This document shows positions 17,905 through 25,231 of a DNA stretch of 64,000 bases, in pieces. A program made the position numbers and the translations under genes. Positions within the stretch are counted from its first letter, which is position 1, and each line of letters begins with the position of its first letter. The stretch is from Candidatus Zixiibacteriota bacterium (GTDB taxonomy: Bacteria; Desulfobacterota; Binatia; UBA9968): contig DATLYW010000019.1 in assembly GCA_035574315.1 (NCBI GenBank), positions 1 to 64,000 on the forward strand, in the 5' to 3' direction. A model generated the notes under the pieces. It saw nothing but the letters and a program-made list of their open reading frames with translations. It was not told the origin of the DNA and made no database searches.

Positions 17905-18401
17905 AGCGGCCTGACGAGAAACAGGGTCTGCCCGTACTCGACGAACTGCCCGTTCTGCGCCACCACCTCGGTAATGATCCCCTTGACGCCGGCGCGGACG
18001 CTGTTGAACACCTTCATCACCTCGATGAGGCCCACGGTGGTGTCCTCGGTCACCGAAGCTCCGACGCTCACGAACGGCGGCGCGCCGGGCTCCGGCGCGA
18101 CGTAAAAGGTCCCGAGCAGGGGCGCCGCGATGGGGACCAGACCGTCCGGAACCGTCTTGACCTCGACTCGCGCCTCGGTCTTCGGCGCCGCGGCCGGCGC
18201 CGGCGTCGGAGCGGGAGGCGGTTGCGCCGCCGGCGCAGGAGCCGGCCCCGGGTTGGCCGCAGGCTGCGCCGCCGGCGCCCCGATCGGGTCGCCCTTGCTC
18301 ACCGTGATCTTGAGATCGCCCATCTCGAGCTGGAAATAGTCGAACTTCGACTCGTCTATCAGTTTCAGGATGTGCAGGACGTCATCGTCGCTGAGTTCCA
18401 T
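17901..18401 (-). CDS. accB: Biotin carboxyl carrier protein (AccB)
   Basis: 166-residue carrier. An N-terminal helical domain (about 1-36) is joined by a Pro/Ala-rich linker (about 40-75) to a biotinyl domain (about 85-166). The biotin-accepting Lys is Lys130 in EVMKVF, a variant of the usual EAMKM. Coupled to accC by a four-base overlap. Its position inside a peptide-transporter operon is odd; the two functions may simply share a promoter. Confidence 0.92.
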   Translation of the reverse strand: MELSDDDVLHILKLIDESKFDYFQLEMGDLKITVSKGDPIGAPAAQPAANPGPAPAPAAQPPPAPTPAPAAAPKTEARVEVKTVPDGLVPIAAPLLGTFYVAPEPGAPPFVSVGASVTEDTTVGLIEVMKVFNSVRAGVKGIITEVVAQNGQFVEYGQTLFLVRPL

Positions 18402-18519
18402 GCTCCGCCCTCGTTGCGGTGTATTTCTGAAACAACCCCGGAAGTGTCGCTGGAGTGCTTCGGAATCGGGACCTCACCTTATGCGATTTCCGCGTCGTTG
18501 GCAATCGGCCGCCGTCGCG

Positions 18520-20139
18520 TCACGGCGTTGCGTCGTCGGGGGGAGCCGGGCGGACATGGCGGAGCTCCAGCCGCGCCATGCCGTTCAGCTCGAGCCCGGT
18601 GAAGTGGGGATTGAGGAGCGTGCTTTCGGCGGTCCAGAAGAGCGGGATCATCGGCACCTCGCTCTCGCAGAGAATTCTCTGGGCCTCGTCGTACAGCTTG
18701 ACGCGCCGCCGGAGATCGAACTCGTGCGCCGCCGCTTCGACCAGCCGGTCGTAGCGCGGGTTCTTCCAGCGGGTGTTGTTGTTGCCGCTGCCGGAGGTGA
18801 AGAGCTTCATGAAGTTGTCCGGATCGGGGTAGTCGGCGCCCCAGCCGGAGCGAAAGACCGGGAACGGATCGTTCTGCAGCTTCTTCAAGTAAACCTTCCA
18901 TTCCTGGTTTTCCAGCCGGACGAGCACGTTCAGGTTTCGCTGCCACATCCCCTGGACCGCCTCTGCGGCGAGCTTGTGGCTCTCCTGGGTGTTGTAGCCC
19001 AGCACGACCGGCGGGAAGCCCCTGCCTTCGGGGTACCCGGCCTCGCGCAGGAGCCGGCGTGCTTCCACCGGGTTGAAAGGCAGGCCGATCTTGCGGTTGT
19101 GCGCCGCCATGCCGGGGGGGATCCAGGACGCAGCGGGCTGCTCACCGCCGTGCAGGATCTTGGGAAAGACCTCCCGGTTGATCGCCAGAGCGAACGCCTT
19201 GCGCACGCGCGGGTCGTCGAAGGGCTTCCGGTCGGTCGCAAAGCCGTAGTACTCGCCGCGCAGCTGGGGCACGCGTCGGAAGCCGCGGACTCTGGAGAGC
19301 CGCTTCTTCTCGACGCTCGGGATGCTGTAGTTGTCCATGAAATGGAGCCGCCCCTGCTCGTACATCGCGAGCGCCGTGGTCGGTTCGTTGACCATCAGAA
19401 AGCTGACCCGCTCGACCGCCGGCTTGCCGCGGAAGAACCTGGGATTCGCCCGGAGCTCGATTTCGCTTTCATGGCGCCACGCGCTGAGCAGGAAGGGGCC
19501 GTTGGTCACGATGTTCTCCGGGTCGGTCCAGCGCGACCGGTGCATCTCTACGACGTCGCGGCGCTGCGGAAACGTCACCTCGAAGGTCGTGAGCGGCAGG
19601 AAATAAGAGACCGGCTGGCGCAGCTGCACGACCAGGGTACGATCGTCCGTCGCCCGGACCCCGACGGCCGCGGGGTCGGCGATCTTGCCTTCGTGGAACT
19701 CCCGGGCGTTGACGACGTCGAAAAGGATGTAGGCGTATTCCGACGCCGTTCCGGGGTCGAGCAGCCGCTTCCACGAATACTCGAAATCGTGCGCGCGCAC
19801 CGGCTGACCGTCGCTCCACAGCACGTCGTCCCGCAGGTGAAAGACGAAGCGCCGGCCGCCGTCCTGAATGTCCCAGGACTTCGCCACGGCCGGCACCGGC
19901 TCGAGATTGCGGCCGAGCTCGGTGAGGCCGACCATCAGGTTGGTGATCACCTTGAAAGAAGCGTGGTCGGTCGCCAGCGACCAGTCGAGCGTCGGCGGCT
20001 CGGTGGCGATGTTGACCCGAAAATGGTCGGCCGAGCCGGGGGCCGAGAGATCCTGCCGCGACTGGCACGCCGCGCACAGCAACACCAGCGCGAGCACGCG
20101 CCGCCGCGGCCGCCAGATGGAACGGATGGAGAATCGCAA
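18520..20139 (-). CDS. Peptide-type ABC transporter substrate-binding protein (OppA/DppA family)
   Basis: 539-residue periplasmic solute-binding protein, SBP family 5. It shows EPPTLDW near residue 48, LRDDVLWSDGQPVRAHDFEYSW near 102-123, and GWGADYPDPDNF near 435, all typical of OppA/MppA-like oligopeptide binders. The start appears to be TTG 20139 with no strong ribosome site; it gives a proper basic n-region (RRPRRR) before the hydrophobic stretch VLALVLLCAAC, whose Cys could be a lipidation site although the lipobox is imperfect. First gene of the minus-strand operon and divergent from an M19 dipeptidase. Confidence 0.9.
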   Translation of the reverse strand: MRFSIRSIWRPRRRVLALVLLCAACQSRQDLSAPGSADHFRVNIATEPPTLDWSLATDHASFKVITNLMVGLTELGRNLEPVPAVAKSWDIQDGGRRFVFHLRDDVLWSDGQPVRAHDFEYSWKRLLDPGTASEYAYILFDVVNAREFHEGKIADPAAVGVRATDDRTLVVQLRQPVSYFLPLTTFEVTFPQRRDVVEMHRSRWTDPENIVTNGPFLLSAWRHESEIELRANPRFFRGKPAVERVSFLMVNEPTTALAMYEQGRLHFMDNYSIPSVEKKRLSRVRGFRRVPQLRGEYYGFATDRKPFDDPRVRKAFALAINREVFPKILHGGEQPAASWIPPGMAAHNRKIGLPFNPVEARRLLREAGYPEGRGFPPVVLGYNTQESHKLAAEAVQGMWQRNLNVLVRLENQEWKVYLKKLQNDPFPVFRSGWGADYPDPDNFMKLFTSGSGNNNTRWKNPRYDRLVEAAAHEFDLRRRVKLYDEAQRILCESEVPMIPLFWTAESTLLNPHFTGLELNGMARLELRHVRPAPPDDATP

Positions 20140-20150
20140 GGGAGAACCGC

Positions 20151-20179
20151 TTGCTTCCGCGTCGTATTGCCTCTATTAG
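20151..20179 (+). promoter_or_regulatory. Promoter for the M19 dipeptidase
   Basis: TTGCTT (20151-20156), 17-base spacer, TATTAG (20174-20179), 40 bases before the start codon. Its -10 box overlaps the -10 box of the divergent promoter on the other strand. Confidence 0.5.
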
Positions 20180-20189
20180 TAGCGGAAGC
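20153..20189. promoter_or_regulatory. Inverted repeat across overlapping divergent promoters (operator candidate)
   Basis: GCTTCCGC (20153-20160) and its exact complement GCGGAAGC (20182-20189), centres about 29 bases apart, close to three helical turns. The arms overlap the -35 of one promoter and the spacer of the other, so a dimeric regulator bound here could control both directions. No regulator gene is adjacent. Confidence 0.4.
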
Positions 20190-20204
20190 CCATTCGCGCT
20201 TCAA
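20176..20204 (-). promoter_or_regulatory. Promoter for the peptide-transporter operon
   Basis: On the minus strand TTGAAG (20204-20199), 17-base spacer, TACTAA (20181-20176), about 37 bases before the TTG start at 20139. It faces the opposite way from, and physically overlaps, the dipeptidase promoter. Confidence 0.5.
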
Positions 20205-20218
20205 GAAAGGAGGCGGGC

Positions 20219-21250
20219 ATGGAGGCCAGGGAGCTCCTGCAGAAACACATCGTCGTGGAGGGACATCGCGACGTCTACGAGCAGCTCTACCGGTTGTCGA
20301 TCGGCGAGACCGCCCCGCTCCGCGACGCGATCGCGCCGCGCCTGATCCGCGACGGAATCAACGTCTGCGTCTACGCGATCAGCGGCGACTCCTACTCCCA
20401 CTCGCAGAACACCGGACGCTACCTGGAGACGGCGCTCGACCAGATCGACATGTTCCTCGAGGAGGCGCCGCGGTCCGAAGGCATGATCCAGCTCGTCCGC
20501 ACGCGCGGCGATCTTCCTTCGGCGGTGGAGCCGGGAACCGTCAAGTTCCTGCTCCACTTCGAGGGCTGCATGCCGCTGCGCGGGAGCCTGCACAACCTCA
20601 GGAACTTCTACCGGCTCGGGCTGCGGTCGATCCAGCCGGTGTGGAACTTCCGCAACGAGCTCGGCGACGGGGTCTGGGAAACCCGCACCGGCGGGGGGCT
20701 GACCAATTTCGGGGTCGAGGTGATCAAGGAGGCCAACCGCCTCGGCATGGTGGTCGACCTCTCGCACATGAACCGCCAGGGGTTCTTCCAGAGCCTCGAG
20801 GTCGCCACCGCGCCGCTGATCGTCAGCCATGCCAACGCCTGCGGCATGCTGGAAAACCCACGCAATCTCGACGACGACCAGCTCAAGGCGATCGCACGCC
20901 AGGGCGGGTTGGTGGGAATCCTGGCGCTGCCCGAACGCGTCGCGAGGAAGGATGCGACGCTCGACGACCTGATCAAGCACCTGGAATACATGATCGACCT
21001 GATCGGCATCGAGCACGTCGCCCTCGGGATGGATTTCGTCAAGTACGACGGCCCCCGCACGCTCAAGGACCGCCACCACCCGCTCCACAAGCCGCCGCTG
21101 GTCAAGGGCTTCGAGGAGATCGAGGACCTGCCCAACCTGATCGACGGCCTGCTGCGGCGCGGTTACAGGGAAGAGGACATCGCCGCGATCCTGGGAGGGA
21201 ACTACCTGCGGGTGCTCAGGACGATCCTGCCCGAACGGTCCGTGATCTGA
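20219..21250 (+). CDS. Membrane dipeptidase-like metallopeptidase (M19 family)
   Basis: 343-residue zinc dipeptidase of the M19 (renal dipeptidase) family. Visible features are the HxD zinc motif variant EGHRDV (His16, Asp18), FEGCMPL with the bridging Glu near 121, DLSHMN near 180, SHANACG near 202 and GMDF near 270. It lacks a signal peptide. GAAAGGAGG at 20204-20212 supports ATG 20219. Divergent from the oligopeptide-transport operon with overlapping promoters, which fits import and hydrolysis of small peptides; some M19 proteins instead act on other amides. Confidence 0.9.
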   Translation: MEARELLQKHIVVEGHRDVYEQLYRLSIGETAPLRDAIAPRLIRDGINVCVYAISGDSYSHSQNTGRYLETALDQIDMFLEEAPRSEGMIQLVRTRGDLPSAVEPGTVKFLLHFEGCMPLRGSLHNLRNFYRLGLRSIQPVWNFRNELGDGVWETRTGGGLTNFGVEVIKEANRLGMVVDLSHMNRQGFFQSLEVATAPLIVSHANACGMLENPRNLDDDQLKAIARQGGLVGILALPERVARKDATLDDLIKHLEYMIDLIGIEHVALGMDFVKYDGPRTLKDRHHPLHKPPLVKGFEEIEDLPNLIDGLLRRGYREEDIAAILGGNYLRVLRTILPERSVI

Positions 21251-21350
21251 CCGGCCCGCGTTTTGTCTTGCGCGACGATCTGCGCTCGTTGTAAAAACTA
21301 GCGAGCCGCGCCCGACCGACTGCGGCCATCCGCGAAAGGAGACTACAAAG

Positions 21351-22307
21351 GTGTCGAAGAAGATCGCCATCGTGCTCACCGCCGCTCTCCTGTGGGGAGC
21401 GCTCTCCTGGACCCGGCCCGCTGAGGCCCGCATCATCGTCGGCCTTTCTTCCGTCAACGTGGCGTTTCTGCCGGTTTACGTCACGCAGGAAAAGGGCTTC
21501 TGGAAAGACGAAGGGCTGGAGGTGCTGCTGGTCATGTTCAACGCCGGGGCGACCAACCTCCAGGCGTTGATCGGCGGCGACATCCAGATGATGGGGAGCG
21601 CCTTCGTCGAAACCATCGGCGGCCGGGCGGCGGGCAGCGACATCAAGAACTTCTGGGGCATCTGCAACATCATGCCCTTTCAGCTTTACTCGCAGCCGGG
21701 ATTCAAGTCGATGAAGGACGCGCGCGGAAAGCGCTTCGCCATCAGCCGCTTCGGCTCGCTCACCGATTACCTGACGCGGGCCACGCTGCGGCACTTCGGC
21801 ATCGACCCCAAGGAAGTCACGATTCTCCAGATCGGCAGCACGCCGGCCCGCTTCGCCGCGCTTTCCGCCAAAGCCGTCGACGCTTCCATCGTCTGGTTCC
21901 CGGTCACGGAAATCGCCAAACAGCAGGGCTTCAACAAACTGTTCGACCTCAAGGAAGTCTTCCCTCAGTGGCCCTACGAGACCTTCGCAGCTCGCGAGTC
22001 GTGGCTGGCGAAGGAAAGGGAGCAGGTGACGAGGTTCCTGCGCGCCTACCAGCGCGGCGTCAAGTACACGCTGGAGCACAGGGACGAGGCGATCCGCGCG
22101 CTCAGGAAGTACGTCAAGATGGATCCGGCGTATGCGCCGGCGGGTTACGACGAGTACCGCGACTCGTTTCCCCTGAACGGCACGATCGCCGAAAAGGCGA
22201 TTCCCGGCGTGATCGACCAGGAATACGAGACCGGCCGCATCAAGCGCCGGATCACGGTCGACGAGTTGATCGACCGCTCCTTCATCAAGGCGCTGGGCGG
22301 TCGGTAA
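21351..22307 (+). CDS. NMT1/SsuA-like substrate-binding protein
   Basis: 318-residue secreted binding protein of the NMT1/THI5-like superfamily. Signal peptide about 1-24 (KKIAIVLTAALLWGALSW, cleavage after AEA), then VNVAFLPVYVTQEKGFWKDE, the usual first strand and helix. The start is GTG 21351 with AAAGGAG at 21335-21341. No permease or ATPase is adjacent. It precedes a second binding protein of the same superfamily and a UbiD decarboxylase. Ligand unknown. Confidence 0.87.
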   Translation: MSKKIAIVLTAALLWGALSWTRPAEARIIVGLSSVNVAFLPVYVTQEKGFWKDEGLEVLLVMFNAGATNLQALIGGDIQMMGSAFVETIGGRAAGSDIKNFWGICNIMPFQLYSQPGFKSMKDARGKRFAISRFGSLTDYLTRATLRHFGIDPKEVTILQIGSTPARFAALSAKAVDASIVWFPVTEIAKQQGFNKLFDLKEVFPQWPYETFAARESWLAKEREQVTRFLRAYQRGVKYTLEHRDEAIRALRKYVKMDPAYAPAGYDEYRDSFPLNGTIAEKAIPGVIDQEYETGRIKRRITVDELIDRSFIKALGGR

Positions 22308-22384
22308 GGCTCCCCCGGCTGGAGATTCGCGGCGGAGAGCGTCGCCCGCGGAGCGTTGCGGGCCTGGAGCGCCGGCGGCGGAAA

Positions 22385-22401
22385 GCGCGCCGGCGGCGCG
22401 C
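22385..22401 (+). promoter_or_regulatory. Tight GC hairpin before the next binding-protein gene
   Basis: GCGCGCC-GGC-GGCGCGC, a 7-bp perfect stem with a three-base loop, ending about ten bases before the AAAGGAGG site. No T-run. Role unknown. Confidence 0.3.
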
Positions 22402-22421
22402 GATTCGAAAGGAGGCGAACC

Positions 22422-23429
22422 ATGAAGATGCGCTTCGCCTTTGCCCTCCTGGCTCTCGGGCTGGCGTCGCCCGGCAGGGCGGTTGCAGCCGAGCCCGCCA
22501 ACAACGTGATCGCGCACGCGGCGATGAACGCCCGCGTACTGCCTCTCTGGACGGCCAAGGATCGGGGATTTTTCTCCAAGTACGGCGTTCCCTCGGAGAT
22601 GATCTTCATCCGCCAGGCGCCGACGCTGGTCGCCGCGCTGACCTCGGGCGACATCCAGATCGGCTATACCGGCGGAACGGCGGTCCTCGGCGCCGCCGCG
22701 AGCGGATCGGATCTCAAGATCCTCGCCGCGTTCACCAACCGGGTGACCTACGACGTCGTGGCGCGGCCCGGAATCAAGCGGCCGGAAGACCTGCGGGGGA
22801 AGATCTTCGGCGTCCAGAGCATCGGCGGCACCGTGTGGATGGGGGCGATCCTCGCGCTGGAGCACTTCGGCCTGGAACCGGCGCGCGACCGCATCAGCCT
22901 GATTCCCGCCGGCGACCAGTCGGTCCTCGCCCAGGCGCTCGTGACCGGCACAATCGACGTCACGGTGCTCGACGGGGTGATGAGCCGCACGCTGCGGGAG
23001 AGGGGATTTCCGGTGCTCGCCGAGCTGAGCAAGGCGAACATCCCGATCTCCAGCGTCGGCATCGTCACGAAGGGAAGCTTCATCCAGAAAAACCCGCAGA
23101 CCATCGAGAACATCCTCAAGGCCCTGCTCGAGAGCGAGGCGTTCATCTTCGGCCCGGCCAACAAGGGAACCGCGCTCGCGATCCTCAAGAAGTACCTCCG
23201 GATCGGGGATCAGGAGGCCGAAGAAGGGTACCAGGACGTCCTCAAGGGGCTGGACCGCAAACCCTTCGCGAGCCTGGCGGGGCTGAAAAACGTTCAGCGG
23301 CTGATGAAGCTGCGCAATCCCGCGGTCGAAAAGGTGAAGGTCGAGGAGCTGGTCGACGACCGTTTCATGAAAAAGCTGGACGCCAGCGGCTTCATCGACG
23401 AGATGTACGCGAGATACGGCGCCCGCTAG
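22422..23429 (+). CDS. NMT1-like substrate-binding protein
   Basis: 335-residue secreted binding protein. Signal peptide about 1-24 (MKMRFAFALLALGLASPGRAVAA), then MNARVLPLWTAKDRGFFSKYG, the RPEDLRGKIFGVQSIGGTVW segment, and a C-terminal VEELVDDRFMKKLDASGFID repeat of a motif also found at the end of the binding proteins at 5.3 and 59.7 kb. AAAGGAGG at 22408-22415 supports ATG 22422. Orphan with respect to transporter membrane subunits. Confidence 0.88.
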   Translation: MKMRFAFALLALGLASPGRAVAAEPANNVIAHAAMNARVLPLWTAKDRGFFSKYGVPSEMIFIRQAPTLVAALTSGDIQIGYTGGTAVLGAAASGSDLKILAAFTNRVTYDVVARPGIKRPEDLRGKIFGVQSIGGTVWMGAILALEHFGLEPARDRISLIPAGDQSVLAQALVTGTIDVTVLDGVMSRTLRERGFPVLAELSKANIPISSVGIVTKGSFIQKNPQTIENILKALLESEAFIFGPANKGTALAILKKYLRIGDQEAEEGYQDVLKGLDRKPFASLAGLKNVQRLMKLRNPAVEKVKVEELVDDRFMKKLDASGFIDEMYARYGAR

Positions 23430-23493
23430 CTTCGCTCCCGCCGCTTCCGCGATTTTCCGCGAGGGCTCCGCGCGCGCGAAAAGCCCCGCTTGA

Positions 23494-23520
23494 TTGACAA
23501 AGTTTCCCGCATCCGATAAT
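23494..23520 (+). promoter_or_regulatory. Promoter upstream of the second ubiD-like gene
   Basis: A perfect -35 box TTGACA (23494-23499) with GATAAT at 23515-23520 (15-base spacer) or a one- to two-base shifted -10. It lies about 50 bases upstream of the start codon in an unusually AT-rich stretch. Confidence 0.5.
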
Positions 23521-23526
23521 CCTCTC

Positions 23527-23550
23527 TGCATAAAATTTTGCATAATTTTT
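23527..23550 (+). repeat. Two adjacent 12-base near-repeats in the ubiD leader
   Basis: TGCATAAAATTT (23527-23538) followed directly by TGCATAATTTTT (23539-23550), just downstream of the -10 box. The AT-rich tandem could be a regulator site; no protein can be assigned. Confidence 0.35.
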
Positions 23551-23568
23551 CCGGCCGAGGAGGACTCC

Positions 23569-25014
23569 ATGCCCAAGAGTCTGAGGACTTTTCTCGACGA
23601 CTGCCGCCGCGAGATTCCCAACGAGGTGATCCACATCACCAAGCAGGTCGACCCGGCGCACTACGACGTGACCGCGATCATCAAGCATCTCGGCGCCCTG
23701 AAGAAGTTCCCGATCATCATTTTCGACAATCCGCTGAATCTCAACGGCAGGGTCGGCGACATCAAGCTGGTGATGAACTGCGAGATCTCCCAGCGCAAGG
23801 CGCAGATCGCCCTGGGGCTGCCCAAGGAGACCACCCGGCCGCAAATGGCCGAGCGCTGCCTGGAGATGGAAGAGCACCGGATCGCGCCGGTCGTGGTCGA
23901 CAGGAAGGACGCGCCGGTCAAGGAAAACGTCCGCGTCGGCCGCGATGTGGACCTCTACGAGCTCCCGATCATGCGCCACCACGAGATGGACGGCGGCCCG
24001 TACATCGTGCTGTCGACCATCGCCAGGGACCGCAAGACCGGCATCTACAACGTCTCCTATCACCGCATGGAGGTGAAGTCGAAGAACACCACCGCGCTTT
24101 ACGCCTCGCCCCGCCACCTCTGGCGGATCTATCGCGACCACGAGGAGAACAACCTCGAGATGCCGGTGGCGACGGTCCTCGGCCATCACCCGGCGTATCA
24201 CATGGGCGCCTGCTACAGCGGTCCGTTCGAAGTGAGCGAGTACGACGTGATCGGCGGCTACCTGGGCGAGCCGCTGCGGCTGGTTCCTTCCGAAACCTTC
24301 GGCGAAGACTTCCTGATCCCCGCCGATGCGGAGATCGTGATCGAAGGCGTGTTGATCCCCAACAAGCGCGTCGTCGAAGGGCCCTTCGGCGAAGCGCCCG
24401 GATACCTCGGCCCGCAGCGCTACACCACGTGCGTGGAGTACCAGGTGCGCGCGATCAACTACCGCAACGGGGCGATGTACCAGTCCGTGATCACGCCCGA
24501 GGGCGACAAGCCGTGGATGGATCTGCCCCGGGAGGGCGCCTATCTGCGGCGCTGCCGCGAGGCGGTGCCCGGCGTGACCGCGGTCTGCAAGCAGGGCCGG
24601 CACGCGCACTACAACGTTTTCATCTCGATGAAGAAGATGTCGGAGGGGGATCCCGGGCGGGCCGCGGCCGCCGCGCTCACTTTCGACCATACCAAGAACG
24701 TATTCGTGTTCGACGACGACATCGACGTTTTCAATCCGACCGACATCCTGTGGGCTCTGGCAACACGCGTGCAACCGCATCGCCAGGTCTCGATCCTGCA
24801 GCCGCTCTTCCGCGGCAACTTCCTCGACCCGTCGCTGGTCGACGAGATCAAGACGTCGGGCATGATCGTCGACGCAACCAGACCCCTCGACCGGCCGTTC
24901 TCGCCGGTCTCCAAGTGCCCGGACGACGCCATGGCGCGGATCAAGCTGGAGGACTACATCCCCGGCGAGGTCCTGCAGCACATCCCGATCGACCGGACCA
25001 CTTACTGGGCTTGA
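23569..25014 (+). CDS. UbiD-family decarboxylase
   Basis: 481-residue prenylated-FMN-dependent decarboxylase. Family landmarks are RHHEMDGGPYI near 140, YHRMEVKSKN near 165 and a GHHPAYHMGA segment, VVEGPFGEAPGYLG near 272 with the catalytic Glu pair region, and FDDDIDVFNPTDILWALATR near 382. The start is ATG 23569 after GAGGAGG (23558-23564). It shares a transcription direction with two binding proteins upstream and a molybdenum hydroxylase downstream. Homologues act on aromatic, heteroaromatic or enoic acids; the substrate cannot be named. Confidence 0.93.
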   Translation: MPKSLRTFLDDCRREIPNEVIHITKQVDPAHYDVTAIIKHLGALKKFPIIIFDNPLNLNGRVGDIKLVMNCEISQRKAQIALGLPKETTRPQMAERCLEMEEHRIAPVVVDRKDAPVKENVRVGRDVDLYELPIMRHHEMDGGPYIVLSTIARDRKTGIYNVSYHRMEVKSKNTTALYASPRHLWRIYRDHEENNLEMPVATVLGHHPAYHMGACYSGPFEVSEYDVIGGYLGEPLRLVPSETFGEDFLIPADAEIVIEGVLIPNKRVVEGPFGEAPGYLGPQRYTTCVEYQVRAINYRNGAMYQSVITPEGDKPWMDLPREGAYLRRCREAVPGVTAVCKQGRHAHYNVFISMKKMSEGDPGRAAAAALTFDHTKNVFVFDDDIDVFNPTDILWALATRVQPHRQVSILQPLFRGNFLDPSLVDEIKTSGMIVDATRPLDRPFSPVSKCPDDAMARIKLEDYIPGEVLQHIPIDRTTYWA

Positions 25015-25054
25015 GCTCGAGAACCGGTAACTCGCACGCGCTTTAGGAGGAATC

Positions 25055-25201
25055 ATGGGCCAGGCGGTAGAAGTCACCTGTCCGAAGTGCAAGAAAGTCT
25101 TCGTGGTCAACCCCCACATGCTGGGGTCGGGCATGAATTTCCACTGCCCGTTTTGCGACCTCTATTTCCCCGAGAAGGACAGCCCGAAGATTCGGAAGTA
25201 A
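25055..25201 (+). CDS. 48-residue zinc-ribbon protein
   Basis: A tiny protein with two CxxC pairs (CPKC at residues 9-12 and CPFC at 31-34), enough for one treble-clef or ribbon zinc site, and an acidic-basic tail. AGGAGG at 25045-25050 gives a well-placed ATG 25055, and the gene exactly fills the gap between ubiD and the molybdenum hydroxylase gene. It may be an accessory or redox/metal-binding partner of one of these enzymes, which is inference from position. Confidence 0.75.
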   Translation: MGQAVEVTCPKCKKVFVVNPHMLGSGMNFHCPFCDLYFPEKDSPKIRK

Positions 25202-25231
25202 ACGCCGCCAGGCGGCGGCTTTCCGGCGAGC

